NCBI GenBank assembly: GCA_003212615.1
Contig: QCPG01000003.1
Location: forward strand, 1-64,000
Direction of reading: 5' to 3'
Length of the DNA stretch: 64,000 nt
From: Prochlorococcus sp. AG-436-E22
Lineage (GTDB): Bacteria > Cyanobacteriota > Cyanobacteriia > PCC-6307 > Cyanobiaceae
In this document: positions 1 to 9,487 of the stretch, piece by piece
Layout of the letters: each line of letters opens with the position of its first letter
Position numbering within the stretch: position 1 is the first letter of the stretch
Made by a program: the position numbers and the translations under genes
Notes under the pieces: model-generated
The model's database searches: none
Told to the model about the DNA's origin: nothing
What the model saw: the letters and a program-made list of their open reading frames with translations, nothing else

Positions 1-300
1 TACATTTGATTCGGAGATAATAAGATTTTGGCCAACGTAAATATAATTTTCGTCTTTTAATTTATTTAATTTAATAATTAAATTTTTATTAATTGAATAT
101 AGTTTTGAAATGTTTGAAATTGTATCTCCAGTTTTTACAATATGAATTTTTTTTGTTTCAGTTTGCTCTCCATTAATTGATTCTTTTTTAGCAATATTTT
201 CAATATTATTATTTCCTGAACTAATCTTTTCTTCGGACTTTATCAATGAGTGATTAAAAAAATTAATAAGGATTGCAATTACTAAAAATACTAATTTCAT
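1..300 (-). CDS. LysM-domain protein (partial, runs off left edge)
   Basis: Reverse-strand ORF from ATG at 300, open to position 1 (MKLVFLVIAILINFFNHS...HIVKTGDTISNISKLYSINKNLIIKLNKL...YVGQNLIIS): signal peptide plus LysM pattern. Confidence 0.7.
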   Translation of the reverse strand, partial: MKLVFLVIAILINFFNHSLIKSEEKISSGNNNIENIAKKESINGEQTETKKIHIVKTGDTISNISKLYSINKNLIIKLNKLKDENYIYVGQNLIISESNV

Positions 301-373
301 TAACTTCACTGTTTATCTAAAGATAAGCTCTTAATTCAAAATCGCTAGGGGTTTTGAAAATAATTTAAGTAAT

Positions 374-1765
374 TTAAATCTTAAAAATAAACTTTAAAAA
401 TTTCTTTATTCTTTCGTAGGGAGGATAACGCAGATTTGAATCAAATACAAAACCTTTGAAAGTAATAGATTTTTGATTTGAAAAATTTCGAAAACCTTCT
501 TCTCCATGAAATTTCCCAATACCACTCTGCCCAACACCTCCAAAAGGTAAATTTGGAATAAGGACTGGTAACATAACATCATTGATACAAATAGTCCCTG
601 AGCTGGTTATTCTTGAAATTTGATTATGGATTTTTTTATTTCCTCCAAATAAGTAGATTGCTAATGGTTTTGATGTTTGATTAATCTGTTTTAAAGCAGA
701 TTCCTTATCATTGATTCCAATTACTGGAAGTAATGAGCTGAATAATTCTTTTTGCAAAATATCAGTTTCATCTGATTTTGTTTTCAAAATTGTAGGAGAT
801 ATTTTTAACTTTTTTTTACTAAAAGTTCCCCCATATAAAATTCTTTTTTCTTTTTTATATCTTTTGAGAATTGCTACAGTCGATGAAAATTGCTTTTTTT
901 CTAATTTAGATAAGTTTTCTGAAATAATTGGATCTTCTCCATAAAAACTTACTATGCATTGCTTTAATTTTTCGATGAAATTTTTTTCAATTTCTTTATC
1001 TACAAAGATATGATTTGGAGCCATACAGGATTGACCAGAATTAAAAAATTTGCCCCAAACAATTCTTTTCGCAGCAATTTCTAAATTTGCATTCTTGAAA
1101 ATGATTACAGGATTTGTTCCGCTTAATTCAAGAGTTAAAGGAGTTAAATTTTTTGAAGCCAATTTCATAATAGATTTTCCAGTTTCAGTACTTCCTGTAA
1201 AAAATATGTGGTCAAAATTTTGTTTAATTAATTTTATGGATTGTTTATAATCACCTTCTACTGTTAATAGGACATCTTTATGGAAATATTTTGAAGTAAG
1301 CTGCTGAATAAGTTTTGAGGTCGCAGGACATTTCTCTGAAGGTTTTATAACTGCAGTATTTCCTGCTGAGAAAATATTTACCAATGGCTTTAAAACATAC
1401 AGTAATGGATAATTATATGGACCAAGAATTAACACACATCCAAGAGGTTCATAAATAACTTTGGAGGATGATGGAAATAGATAAAAAGGTGTATGAATCT
1501 TTTTTGGACGCATCCAAGAATTGAGTTTCTTTTTTATAAGTGAAATTTCTTCTTTCACTAAAAGGATCTCTGCAAGCCCTTCAATTTCAGATTTTCCTAG
1601 ATCAACAAAAAGTGATTTTATTATCTCTTTTTTATTTTCATCCAAAAGTTTAGAAACTATATTTATATGTTTGATCCGCCATTTTATATCTTCCGTTTTA
1701 CCAGTTAGAACTGTATTTTTTAATTTATAGATGTCTGCTAAATGAAATTTATCAGAGATTTTCAT
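374..1765 (-). CDS. Aldehyde dehydrogenase family protein
   Basis: 463-aa ORF; GPYNYPLLYVLKPL, FTGSTETGKSIM, LELSGTNPVI, GQSCMAPNH, PFGGVGQSGIGKFHG motifs of ALDH. Confidence 0.93.
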   Translation of the reverse strand: MKISDKFHLADIYKLKNTVLTGKTEDIKWRIKHINIVSKLLDENKKEIIKSLFVDLGKSEIEGLAEILLVKEEISLIKKKLNSWMRPKKIHTPFYLFPSSSKVIYEPLGCVLILGPYNYPLLYVLKPLVNIFSAGNTAVIKPSEKCPATSKLIQQLTSKYFHKDVLLTVEGDYKQSIKLIKQNFDHIFFTGSTETGKSIMKLASKNLTPLTLELSGTNPVIIFKNANLEIAAKRIVWGKFFNSGQSCMAPNHIFVDKEIEKNFIEKLKQCIVSFYGEDPIISENLSKLEKKQFSSTVAILKRYKKEKRILYGGTFSKKKLKISPTILKTKSDETDILQKELFSSLLPVIGINDKESALKQINQTSKPLAIYLFGGNKKIHNQISRITSSGTICINDVMLPVLIPNLPFGGVGQSGIGKFHGEEGFRNFSNQKSITFKGFVFDSNLRYPPYERIKKFLKFIFKI

Positions 1766-1921
1766 TTTATTTCTATGAATAGTATTAAATATATCAGAGG
1801 ATAAATTGTAAAAAACTAAAGTTTTTAGCCACTTAAACCAAAGTCAATGATTTATAAGAAATAATCAAATTAATTAATATTGCCTTTGAAAATTTAAATT
1901 TTTCTTGGTTAATATATTTCT

Positions 1922-2812
1922 ATGAGAGAAAAATTTTCAATTAGATTGATATCTATAAATGAAATACCAGAAGTTACAGAATGGGCAAGGTTAGAAGGAT
2001 TTTCTCCTGGAATGGATGACGTATCAATTTATAGAAATACAGATAAACAAGGAGTATGGGTAGCCTGTCTGGACAATAATCCTATAGGTTCTATTGCGTG
2101 CATTAAATATAATTCCTCGTATGGTTTTATAGGTTTATTTATCGTTAAAAAAGAATTCCGAAATAATGGATATGGCGTGAGATTATGGAAACATGCACTC
2201 GATTATTTAAAAAATCTTGATTGTATTGGTCTAGAGGCTGCCCCAGAGAGATTGAATGATTACAAAAAGTGGGGTTTTAGAAATTCCTCTATTACAAATC
2301 GATGGAAATTAAATGGTTCTCAAGATTTGCCATTGAGAAATTTCTATAAAGATCAATTTCATTTTTTTCAAGTTGTCCCTGGGAATAAAATTTCCTCTGA
2401 AGCAGTCTTAATTTATGATGAGCAAAGAGAACCTAGTCCTAGGCCACATTTTCTAAATGACTGGTTGAAAAATGCTCATGGTAATGTTAGTGCAATTGTC
2501 GATAATAATGGGATGTGCCATGGATTTGGCAGGATAAGACCTTGTGTATTGGAGGGTAATCAGCAAGGCTGGAGAATAGGACCTCTTTTAGCGGATACTC
2601 CACCACTTGCTGAACTATTAATAAGGGAGTTAGTTGGTGATTTAGATTCCCAAATCTTTTTGGATTGTTCTAATCTTAATCCTTATGCAAATTATCTTTT
2701 ATCAAGTTTGGGATTTGAGGAAATATCAAAAACTTACAGAATGTATAAAGGCATTCAACCTCCCTGCCCAATGAATCAAGTATACGGACTTGCCTGCTTG
2801 GAACTGGGATGA
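1922..2812 (+). CDS. GNAT-family N-acetyltransferase
   Basis: 296-aa ORF; IGLFIVKKEFRNNGYGVRLWKHAL matches GNAT acetyl-CoA binding motif. Confidence 0.8.
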   Translation: MREKFSIRLISINEIPEVTEWARLEGFSPGMDDVSIYRNTDKQGVWVACLDNNPIGSIACIKYNSSYGFIGLFIVKKEFRNNGYGVRLWKHALDYLKNLDCIGLEAAPERLNDYKKWGFRNSSITNRWKLNGSQDLPLRNFYKDQFHFFQVVPGNKISSEAVLIYDEQREPSPRPHFLNDWLKNAHGNVSAIVDNNGMCHGFGRIRPCVLEGNQQGWRIGPLLADTPPLAELLIRELVGDLDSQIFLDCSNLNPYANYLLSSLGFEEISKTYRMYKGIQPPCPMNQVYGLACLELG

Positions 2813-2884
2813 TTTCCTCTGAAATGTGCTGTTCACCTTTTGTATTTGTAATAATGAAGGAAGTTTGTTTGATTATCCATAAGC

Positions 2885-3136
2885 TTACCTTTCAGAAGGT
2901 TTCAAAATTTTTTCTACAATATCGGCGTTGATTATAGTGATCTCTCCATTATCAATATTGGCTACTTGAAACAGGGTCCATGAATTTGGATTTCTAGCTC
3001 CTCCAATACAGTCAATAACTAGACCGACCCAATAATTTTTATTCTTTTCCTTAGTATCTTCGCAATTTTCTTCATTTTTAATTGCTACATAATCACCAGG
3101 CCTAACGAAAAGAAACTCAGGAGTTGCCGAGCTCAC
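2885..3136 (-). CDS. DUF3104-like picocyanobacterial protein
   Basis: 83-aa ORF; FVRPGDYVAIKNEE...YWVGLVIDCIGGARNP.SWTLFQVANIDNGEI pattern. Confidence 0.6.
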   Translation of the reverse strand: MSSATPEFLFVRPGDYVAIKNEENCEDTKEKNKNYWVGLVIDCIGGARNPNSWTLFQVANIDNGEITIINADIVEKILKPSER

Positions 3137-3343
3137 AATAAATGACTAATAGTATATGAGTACTATAGGGAATCATTGGTTTTGTTGTCGAGCTTTGAAT
3201 TATTTCGCACACTAGAGGTGATTCAAAAATAAAATGGAATGAACTGAAATTGATATATGTTCAACATTATTGGGATTGATTGTAGCTTTCACTGAAGCTT
3301 ATATAGAAAGAAATATTCTCGGATAAGATTTCCAATTCATTTT

Positions 3344-3478
3344 TTAAATTAAATAAGATTTAAGGTGGTCTAATATCTCATCACGGTTAGAAACTAATTT
3401 TGTAAAAACTAAATATATCAACCCTCCCATTGCGATTCTTCCGTTAATTTTCTCTAACTGCTTTAGTTTTCTAAACAA
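3344..3478 (-). CDS. Possible divergent high-light-inducible (HLIP-like) micro-ORF, TTG start
   Basis: Not in ORF track; MFRKLKQLEKINGRIAMGGLIYLVFTKLVSNRDEILDHLKSYLI; ExxNGRxAMxG core of the Hli/CAB motif. Confidence 0.4.
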   Translation of the reverse strand: MFRKLKQLEKINGRIAMGGLIYLVFTKLVSNRDEILDHLKSYLI

Positions 3479-3597
3479 ATTTCTTTAGCGATTAAACAAA
3501 ATTTAAAGGGTATAGAAAATAAAAAAGTATTCATCACTGCAAAATTAAAAAAAAAATTACAAATTTATAGAAATATTATTTAAAACATGAATTAAAT

Positions 3598-3735
3598 TTA
3601 AAGCCAAGCCTCTTTCATCTCAAGATATAGCCTCTCGCTCTCAGCAGAATTAATTTTGCTATCTGTAAAGGATTGCTGCTGTTGCTGTTGCTGTTGCTGC
3701 GTTGAGTTAGTATTAGAGTTTTTAACTTCACTCAT
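3598..3735 (-). CDS. Microprotein with poly-glutamine tract
   Basis: 45-aa ORF read by eye: MSEVKNSNTNSTQQQQQQQQQSFTDSKINSAESERLYLEMKEAWL; CAG/CAA repeat encodes Q9. Confidence 0.5.
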   Translation of the reverse strand: MSEVKNSNTNSTQQQQQQQQQSFTDSKINSAESERLYLEMKEAWL

Positions 3736-3853
3736 GAGGAAACTAGATTAATTTGTGTTTATTCTCTCATATTCGAAGCTTTTTTTGTCAACTTAAATTC
3801 TTAAATTTTATTTAAATTTTATGGATACTTACTTTTTCTGTATTTAGTGAAAG

Positions 3854-3955
3854 TTATTTAGCTACAGTAGTTTTGGCGTATAGAAATTTAACTTCCCAAT
3901 ATACAATTCCTAGGAAGATAGCACTTGCAAGAATAATTTCAGAAATAACTAGCAT
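3854..3955 (-). CDS. Small single-TM hypothetical protein
   Basis: 33-aa ORF MLVISEIILASAIFLGIVYWEVKFLYAKTTVAK. Confidence 0.35.
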   Translation of the reverse strand: MLVISEIILASAIFLGIVYWEVKFLYAKTTVAK

Positions 3956-4103
3956 TTTATTTATCAATTACTCTAGTATTTTGGTATCAATTTACACAGA
4001 ATGCAATAGGTACTAATTACTTTTAAAATTTTTAAAAATTCTTACTGAATCAAATAACGCTTCAAAATAATATAAAATTTTATATTAGATACTAATTTTA
4101 TTC

Positions 4104-4538
4104 GTGGGTAATTTCATAAATACATCAATTCTTATACCTTTAATTCCTCTTGTTACTGCTTTATTTATTTTTGTTTTGTTGGCAAGTTTTAATAGAACAG
4201 TTAACAGGTTAACAAAACCAGTTACTGCACTAGTTGCATTATCTTTGTTAAGTTCTGCTTTAATAAGTTCAATTGATTATTTCAAGGAAATAGAAGAAGA
4301 ATTAGTGTTATCAAAATTTTTGAAATATTTTGAAGAAACAAATTTAGTTATGCATCTTAATTTAGTTAATGAAAAAATTATAATTTTTTTCTCATTAATA
4401 ATGACATTGGTAATTGGATTGTCTTTTTATAAATTACCTAGAAAAAAAGGTTATGTCTTATTAATGATTAGTTTAGGCTTAATATCTTCTTCCGTGATCA
4501 TCTCAATATTGCTAATAGATTTATCGGCACTAATCTAA
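4104..4538 (+). CDS. NdhF N-terminus-like membrane protein (stand-alone)
   Basis: 144 aa; LIPLIPLVTALFIFVLLASFNRTVNRLTKPVTALVALSLLSSALI resembles the first helices of NdhF (IPxLPL...SFNxxxNKLRxxNAV), but the proton-channel core is absent. Confidence 0.55.
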   Translation: MGNFINTSILIPLIPLVTALFIFVLLASFNRTVNRLTKPVTALVALSLLSSALISSIDYFKEIEEELVLSKFLKYFEETNLVMHLNLVNEKIIIFFSLIMTLVIGLSFYKLPRKKGYVLLMISLGLISSSVIISILLIDLSALI

Positions 4539-5053
4539 ACCGAAGTTAGCATTGACAAAGCTTGGTTAAGTTCTTGAACATGATTTAATTCATCCTGAGC
4601 GATTTCTTTAATTTTTTGATCATTTGGATTATCTTTTAAATATTTGGAATAAGTTGTAAATGTATGTTGTTCTATTTTTATGTTTACATCATAAGCATTT
4701 GCTGGAGAGAAAAAATAATAAAAAACCATGATCCAGTAATAAAGAAGAACAAGGTGTCTTGCAAAAAATCTATCAATCCAAAAACTATCTCCTCCTCTTT
4801 TCTCCATTTCTTTAAGATGTTCAGTTTCGTTAATAGCTTGACAAAAATGTTCTTTCATCAAAAACATTGTCTTGTCATTTTTAATTCCTAGGGATTCTTT
4901 AAAATGCAGAACTGAAAGAAATGCAAAATAAGGTGATCTGGCTATAACTTCTAAAATCCAGAATCTTTGTAAATCCCTGCCAGAGTATATGAAGTCTAAA
5001 CATTTGACCGTACTATTTAAAATCAAAGAATTAAATTTATTCATGAATCTCAC
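4535..5053 (-). CDS. Alternative oxidase / plastoquinol terminal oxidase (PTOX)
   Basis: RFWILEVIARSPYFAFLSVLHFKESLG, NETEHLKEME, LLYYWIMVFYYFFSPANAYDVNIKIEQHTFTTYSKYL, DELNHV: di-iron ExxH motifs of AOX/PTOX. Confidence 0.9.
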   Translation of the reverse strand: MRFMNKFNSLILNSTVKCLDFIYSGRDLQRFWILEVIARSPYFAFLSVLHFKESLGIKNDKTMFLMKEHFCQAINETEHLKEMEKRGGDSFWIDRFFARHLVLLYYWIMVFYYFFSPANAYDVNIKIEQHTFTTYSKYLKDNPNDQKIKEIAQDELNHVQELNQALSMLTSV

Positions 5054-5200
5054 TTTCTTTAAGTATAATTACTTATTTTAAAGCGGTCTATATAGTATTT
5101 AAGTAATTAACCAAAAATTAATATTTCTACTCTAATCATCGAGATCTGCTATTGAAAAATTTTATTTTCATGTATTAATTGTATAGATAAGAAATTTTTG

Positions 5201-5341
5201 ATGACGATAACTGAAAAGATTGCAAATGCGAAAAAGAGGATTGGTGAATTAGAAACACTTATAAAATATTGGAATGATACAGAACAGTGTGAGACAAAAA
5301 TAGTAGATTTTTCAATCAAAATAGAAAAGAAAGTTGCTTAG
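5201..5341 (+). CDS. Small hypothetical protein
   Basis: 46-aa ORF MTITEKIANAKKRIGELETLIKYWNDTEQCETKIVDFSIKIEKKVA (below track cutoff). Confidence 0.45.
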   Translation: MTITEKIANAKKRIGELETLIKYWNDTEQCETKIVDFSIKIEKKVA

Positions 5342-5489
5342 ATATTTATGCTTTAGGTTGATTAACTTTTTATGAATTTAGAGTGATTTAATATCTTTGA
5401 GAATTTATAAATTATTTTTTTATAAAATAGAGCAATTAAACCTATTTTCAAAAACAGTAAATAAGAAATAATCTAAAAGAAAAATCTAT

Positions 5490-5603
5490 ATGAAAACCTT
5501 TTCAATAAAATATTTAGTGCCTATTAAATTTTTACCATGGATTTTTTGGGGATTTATATTTTTAGCGGGTATATATTTGTATAAAACAGCCTGGGTAAAT
5601 TGA
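5490..5603 (+). CDS. Small single-TM hypothetical protein
   Basis: 37-aa ORF MKTFSIKYLVPIKFLPWIFWGFIFLAGIYLYKTAWVN. Confidence 0.35.
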   Translation: MKTFSIKYLVPIKFLPWIFWGFIFLAGIYLYKTAWVN

Positions 5604-5616
5604 ATAGAAAGTGATC

Positions 5617-5925
5617 TTAACTTCTTCTTAACCAATCAGGCGCGCCACCAAACCAGTCAGATATATCATCCTCATTTGGGTTGAAATGATTTTCTTTGTC
5701 GAGTCCATCTATCCCAAATGATTGTAAAAGGTTGTCAATTCCACCATCGTTTTTTACTCCATTCCTCCTAAAGCTGTTAGCTTTCTTTAGCCAAAGAGAA
5801 ATTGTAGAATTGTGCTTTGCAAATTTTTCAATATATATTCTCTCTTCTAATGAAATTGATTGGTCATGTGCAATTCTTTTGATTATTCCATGAATCTTTA
5901 ATCTTTTTTGATTACTCAGAAGCAT
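5617..5925 (-). CDS. Conserved cyanobacterial hypothetical protein
   Basis: 102-aa ORF ending SDWFGGAPDWLRRS. Confidence 0.6.
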   Translation of the reverse strand: MLLSNQKRLKIHGIIKRIAHDQSISLEERIYIEKFAKHNSTISLWLKKANSFRRNGVKNDGGIDNLLQSFGIDGLDKENHFNPNEDDISDWFGGAPDWLRRS

Positions 5926-6173
5926 TTTTAGATCAAACTATTAATATTGTTATAGGCACGAAGATTAAAAATATCTTGTCAATGTTAATTTCAACAAATT
6001 CACTATTTTAAAAGGTTTTTAGCCAGAAAAGTCTTAAGACACTAAAAAAAGGGATAAATAAGTTATGTATGATACTTGATTCATTTATCAAACTTATAAT
6101 TTATACAAATTAGATAAAAAAAATCAATCGACTCGCAAAGAAACTTTAAAATTAAGACAAGTGGACGGAACTG

Positions 6174-6431
6174 TTGCGCTTTAGTAAATATGTACTATTA
6201 TTAGTACAGATGTATTGTTTAGATATGAAAGTGATTTCATCTTCTCCTTATGCCCCTTTTAATTCAAAAGAGTGGAATTCTCTAATAAGCAAAAATGCAA
6301 AGTTTGAAAATACTCCAATAAAGATTCAAAAAAAATTTTATAGAACTTTTACTTTGAAAAAGATTGAAAAAGATGAACTTTTGCAAGATAAGAATGAATT
6401 GCATCAACAAATGCAACTTGTTTTTGCCTAG
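6174..6431 (+). CDS. Hypothetical protein (start probably at internal ATG, MKVISSSPYAPF...)
   Basis: ORF track; basic C-terminal half. Confidence 0.45.
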   Translation: MRFSKYVLLLVQMYCLDMKVISSSPYAPFNSKEWNSLISKNAKFENTPIKIQKKFYRTFTLKKIEKDELLQDKNELHQQMQLVFA

Positions 6432-6521
6432 AAAAATTTCAACTAACAATCTTTTTATTGAAGATTATTTTACGAGATCCAATTTTTTGTTAGATTAGTA
6501 GAAATACAAGAAGGATTTAAT

Positions 6522-6812
6522 TTGGCTGTAGATCGAGAACTTTTAAAAGAAGTTACCCAAGAACTTTGGAATACTGTAAAAAAACTAAGACCAGAAATTG
6601 ATCGACAAACTAGACTTCAATTAGTGTTAAAGGCCTTATTAACTATTGGAGATTTACCAGATCAAATGCAGGCTGCCATGGTAGTAGGTGTTTGCGCAGA
6701 GATGGATAAGAGTGATGTTGATAATATTGAAGCTAATTCACAAACCAAAGATTCAAGCGGAGTTGAGACTTCTACGGGCAGAAAAGTAGTTAGAAGAAGT
6801 TCAGCTAAATAA
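6522..6812 (+). CDS. Conserved hypothetical protein
   Basis: 96-aa ORF, AVDRELLKEVTQELWNTVKKLRPEIDRQTRLQLVLKALL... Confidence 0.65.
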   Translation: MAVDRELLKEVTQELWNTVKKLRPEIDRQTRLQLVLKALLTIGDLPDQMQAAMVVGVCAEMDKSDVDNIEANSQTKDSSGVETSTGRKVVRRSSAK

Positions 6813-6824
6813 ACTTTAAAACGA

Positions 6825-7028
6825 TCATCCTTTAATTTTCTTTGATTCGTTTTTATTAAGTCGGTTGAATAGGTAATATGAAATCACAAGTAAGAGAGGA
6901 ACAAATATTAAATGTAAAGTCATCATCAATTCTGTTTGCCCCATTCCTATAAGATTTGAATCGCTTGGAAGTTGTTCTGACCAAGTGCCAACTAAATGCC
7001 AGGCTTGAGGAATAGATAAGAAAAACAT
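6825..7028 (-). CDS. Small membrane hypothetical protein
   Basis: 67-aa ORF with hydrophobic segment MTLHLIFVPLLLVISYYLF. Confidence 0.5.
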   Translation of the reverse strand: MFFLSIPQAWHLVGTWSEQLPSDSNLIGMGQTELMMTLHLIFVPLLLVISYYLFNRLNKNESKKIKG

Positions 7029-7145
7029 ATAAGATCTATAAGTTAAGTTTATTTTTAGATAAAGATTATCATTATTGAACGTTTTTGCTTTCTTTATTCT
7101 TATTTCTTAATTAAGTATTTTTAGAGTTATAAAAAAGAACTTGAT

Positions 7146-8675
7146 TCATAAATTTATTTTTTTAAGAAGAGTTTTAAATTCTTTTTTGCCAATAATTTTT
7201 TCAGCTGCGAAAGCTCCACTTGCTGAAACAGCAGGAATTCCAATACCTGGGAATGTACTTGCACCGCAAGTAAATAAATTTTTCACTGGCGTTTTGCAGC
7301 CTGGGAAAAGACCTTTTGTTGCAGATAATGCAGGGCCGTAACTACCGCAATGGGTATTGGTGAATTTTTGATGAGTGATTGGTGTACCTAGCATTTTCAA
7401 ATCAATCCTTTCATCTATGTCAGGGATGAATTTTCGCACTGCATTAAGGAATATTGAACATCTTTCTTCTTTCAAATTTCTATATGCTAATTCCTTTGGA
7501 TTTAGGTTTTCCCAAATTTCCCAAGGTTCATTTGCGGGAGTATATCCATGAAGAACATGTTTCCCTTTAGGGGCAATATTTTTATCTAAAACAGATGGGA
7601 TTGAAAATACAGCTATATTTCTTTCCGCGGTTATACCTTTTTCCCACTCATCAACATGTATCGCGTGTATTGGTAAATCTTCAAGACCATCAGCATCAAA
7701 ACCTAGATGTATATGAAGGAAAGAATTACATTTATTAGGGTTCAAAACTTTTGTATTCCATTTTTTTGAAATTTCATTTGGAATTAACTTTTTTAAATTC
7801 CAAACATCAGTATTCGTGACAACAGATTCACAACTATAACTAGAACCATTATTAAGAGTTATACCTGTCGCTAAATTTTTATTGAAGTTAATTTTCTTTA
7901 CTCTCGAAGAAAGAATTAATTCTCCTCCATTTTTTTTAAATCCATTAATTAAGGCTTTTACAATAGATTCACTGCCTCCTTTAGGGTATTCAAGGTATGA
8001 ATTTGGTTCAAACCATTCTTTAAATAAAGTAGCCATCGCAGCTGTATTTGTATCATGCATTGACATACCACTTATCAAAAAGCTCAATAAATCAACCCAA
8101 TTTCTGAGAAAAGGATCCTCTAAATGATTATTTACTAAATTCCCAAAGCCCTTATTAATTTTTGGTATTTGCTTGATATTAGGTAAAAATTTTGAGGTTA
8201 AATTTATTAGATCTAAGAAATTTATTGATTCAGGAGAAAATGAGAGTAAAGGTATTTCATTTATTATTTTGCTAACAGGCTTTATTCCGGAAATAAATGA
8301 TTCCCATTCTTTAACAGATTTCTCACCTCTTAAAGTTTTTATTGTTTGTTTAAAAGGTTCTTCCCCCACATCAAGATTAAAATTGCCTTCTGGGACAATT
8401 ACTTGCCAACCTTTGTATTGAAATAATTCAACTTCTTCATCAAGTAATTTAAGAATTTGCCCTAAGGGATTATTTGTCGGCCATTTACCTATTCCACTCC
8501 ATAGTGAAGGCCCTGATTCGAAAGTATAACCTTTTTTTTTGAAACTGTGAGCAACACCTCCGGGTTGGGTATGTGCTTCACATATAAGTACTTTTTTGCC
8601 TGATAAAGCTAGAATTGAACCACAACATAAACCTCCTATACCACTACCAACTATTACTACATCATATTCTTGCAT
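7146..8675 (-). CDS. FAD-dependent oxidoreductase, phytoene dehydrogenase / carotenoid isomerase-like
   Basis: 509 aa; DVVIVGSGIGGLCCGSILALSGKKVLICEAHTQPGGVAHSF Rossmann motif; C-terminal GLFTCGASTFPGIGIPAVSASG motif. Confidence 0.88.
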   Translation of the reverse strand: MQEYDVVIVGSGIGGLCCGSILALSGKKVLICEAHTQPGGVAHSFKKKGYTFESGPSLWSGIGKWPTNNPLGQILKLLDEEVELFQYKGWQVIVPEGNFNLDVGEEPFKQTIKTLRGEKSVKEWESFISGIKPVSKIINEIPLLSFSPESINFLDLINLTSKFLPNIKQIPKINKGFGNLVNNHLEDPFLRNWVDLLSFLISGMSMHDTNTAAMATLFKEWFEPNSYLEYPKGGSESIVKALINGFKKNGGELILSSRVKKINFNKNLATGITLNNGSSYSCESVVTNTDVWNLKKLIPNEISKKWNTKVLNPNKCNSFLHIHLGFDADGLEDLPIHAIHVDEWEKGITAERNIAVFSIPSVLDKNIAPKGKHVLHGYTPANEPWEIWENLNPKELAYRNLKEERCSIFLNAVRKFIPDIDERIDLKMLGTPITHQKFTNTHCGSYGPALSATKGLFPGCKTPVKNLFTCGASTFPGIGIPAVSASGAFAAEKIIGKKEFKTLLKKINL

Positions 8676-8715
8676 TAAATATTGACTTTATTTTTAACTT
8701 TAAAACGACTAGGAT

Positions 8716-8826
8716 TTAAACTAATGTATTTGTTGAAGTTGTAATACTTAGCATAACAGCAATGAAAAATATGTAAGGAACTGCTTTGAGAGGTATGTAT
8801 CCTTGTCTTTTAGAAATGAAATCCAT
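8716..8826 (-). CDS. Small single-TM hypothetical protein
   Basis: 36-aa ORF MDFISKRQGYIPLKAVPYIFFIAVMLSITTSTNTLV. Confidence 0.35.
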   Translation of the reverse strand: MDFISKRQGYIPLKAVPYIFFIAVMLSITTSTNTLV

Positions 8827-8988
8827 CAGTTTAATTACTTTATGTAAATATATTAACAAGATCTTGTTCCTTATGTGTATCAAATTATCTATTTTTTAGA
8901 AATATTTCGAAATAAAGCAATTGTTTTTAGGGGATTTATTCAACTAAGAACATTTTTTATGAAGTTTTCTTAGTATTTAGTTTTTAGA

Positions 8989-9486
8989 ATGAAATCTATT
9001 ATGAAGGACATTCCTGACATTAAAGAGTTAAAACTATTAGAAAAAAATTCTCAGAAAAATGGTAGCGGAATAGTTTATGAGGAATTGTTAGGGATATGGA
9101 AGTTTCAGTATACGTGGGGAAAAGAATCAGATGAAATCAAAAATATACCCAGTTCTATTCTCCAAGTATTGTCGGCAAGACTCGAATTAACAAGTACAAA
9201 TAAAGAAGATCAACTGTATTTTGAAATCAAAAATTCAATTAATTTTGGATTATTAAACATTACCTTTATAGGTATCGCAGAATTAAAAGGACTTAGACCT
9301 TTATTAACTTTTTATTTTGAAGAGTTGAAAATTAGTATTAGTAATTTTCCAATATTTAATAAGGAATTAAAAAAACCTGAAGATAAAAAAATGCCTTTTT
9401 TCTCACTTGTAGGAATCAGCACTAAAGATAAATGGTTGTGTGCACGAGGCAAGGGTGGAGGCCTTGCAATATGGGTTAAGACTTAA
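8989..9486 (+). CDS. Conserved hypothetical protein
   Basis: 165-aa ORF; ELLGIWKFQYTW...ARGKGGGLAIWVKT. Confidence 0.6.
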   Translation: MKSIMKDIPDIKELKLLEKNSQKNGSGIVYEELLGIWKFQYTWGKESDEIKNIPSSILQVLSARLELTSTNKEDQLYFEIKNSINFGLLNITFIGIAELKGLRPLLTFYFEELKISISNFPIFNKELKKPEDKKMPFFSLVGISTKDKWLCARGKGGGLAIWVKT

Positions 9487-9487
9487 A

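Noticed and set aside
711-944. ORFs 711-944, 1050-1250, 1521-1730 on + strand
   Set aside because: Antisense shadows fully inside the aldehyde dehydrogenase gene; no family features
3226-3330. Frame ME*TEIDICSTLLGLIVAFTEAYIERNILG as an interrupted gene
   Set aside because: Too short and no family resemblance
3661-3700. CTG/TTG repeat as possible CRISPR or minisatellite
   Set aside because: Pure triplet repeat within a coding frame, no spacers
4664-4891. + strand ORF 75 aa
   Set aside because: Antisense to the clear PTOX gene
7141-8421. + strand ORFs 7141-7341, 7882-8127, 8173-8421
   Set aside because: Antisense shadows of the FAD oxidoreductase
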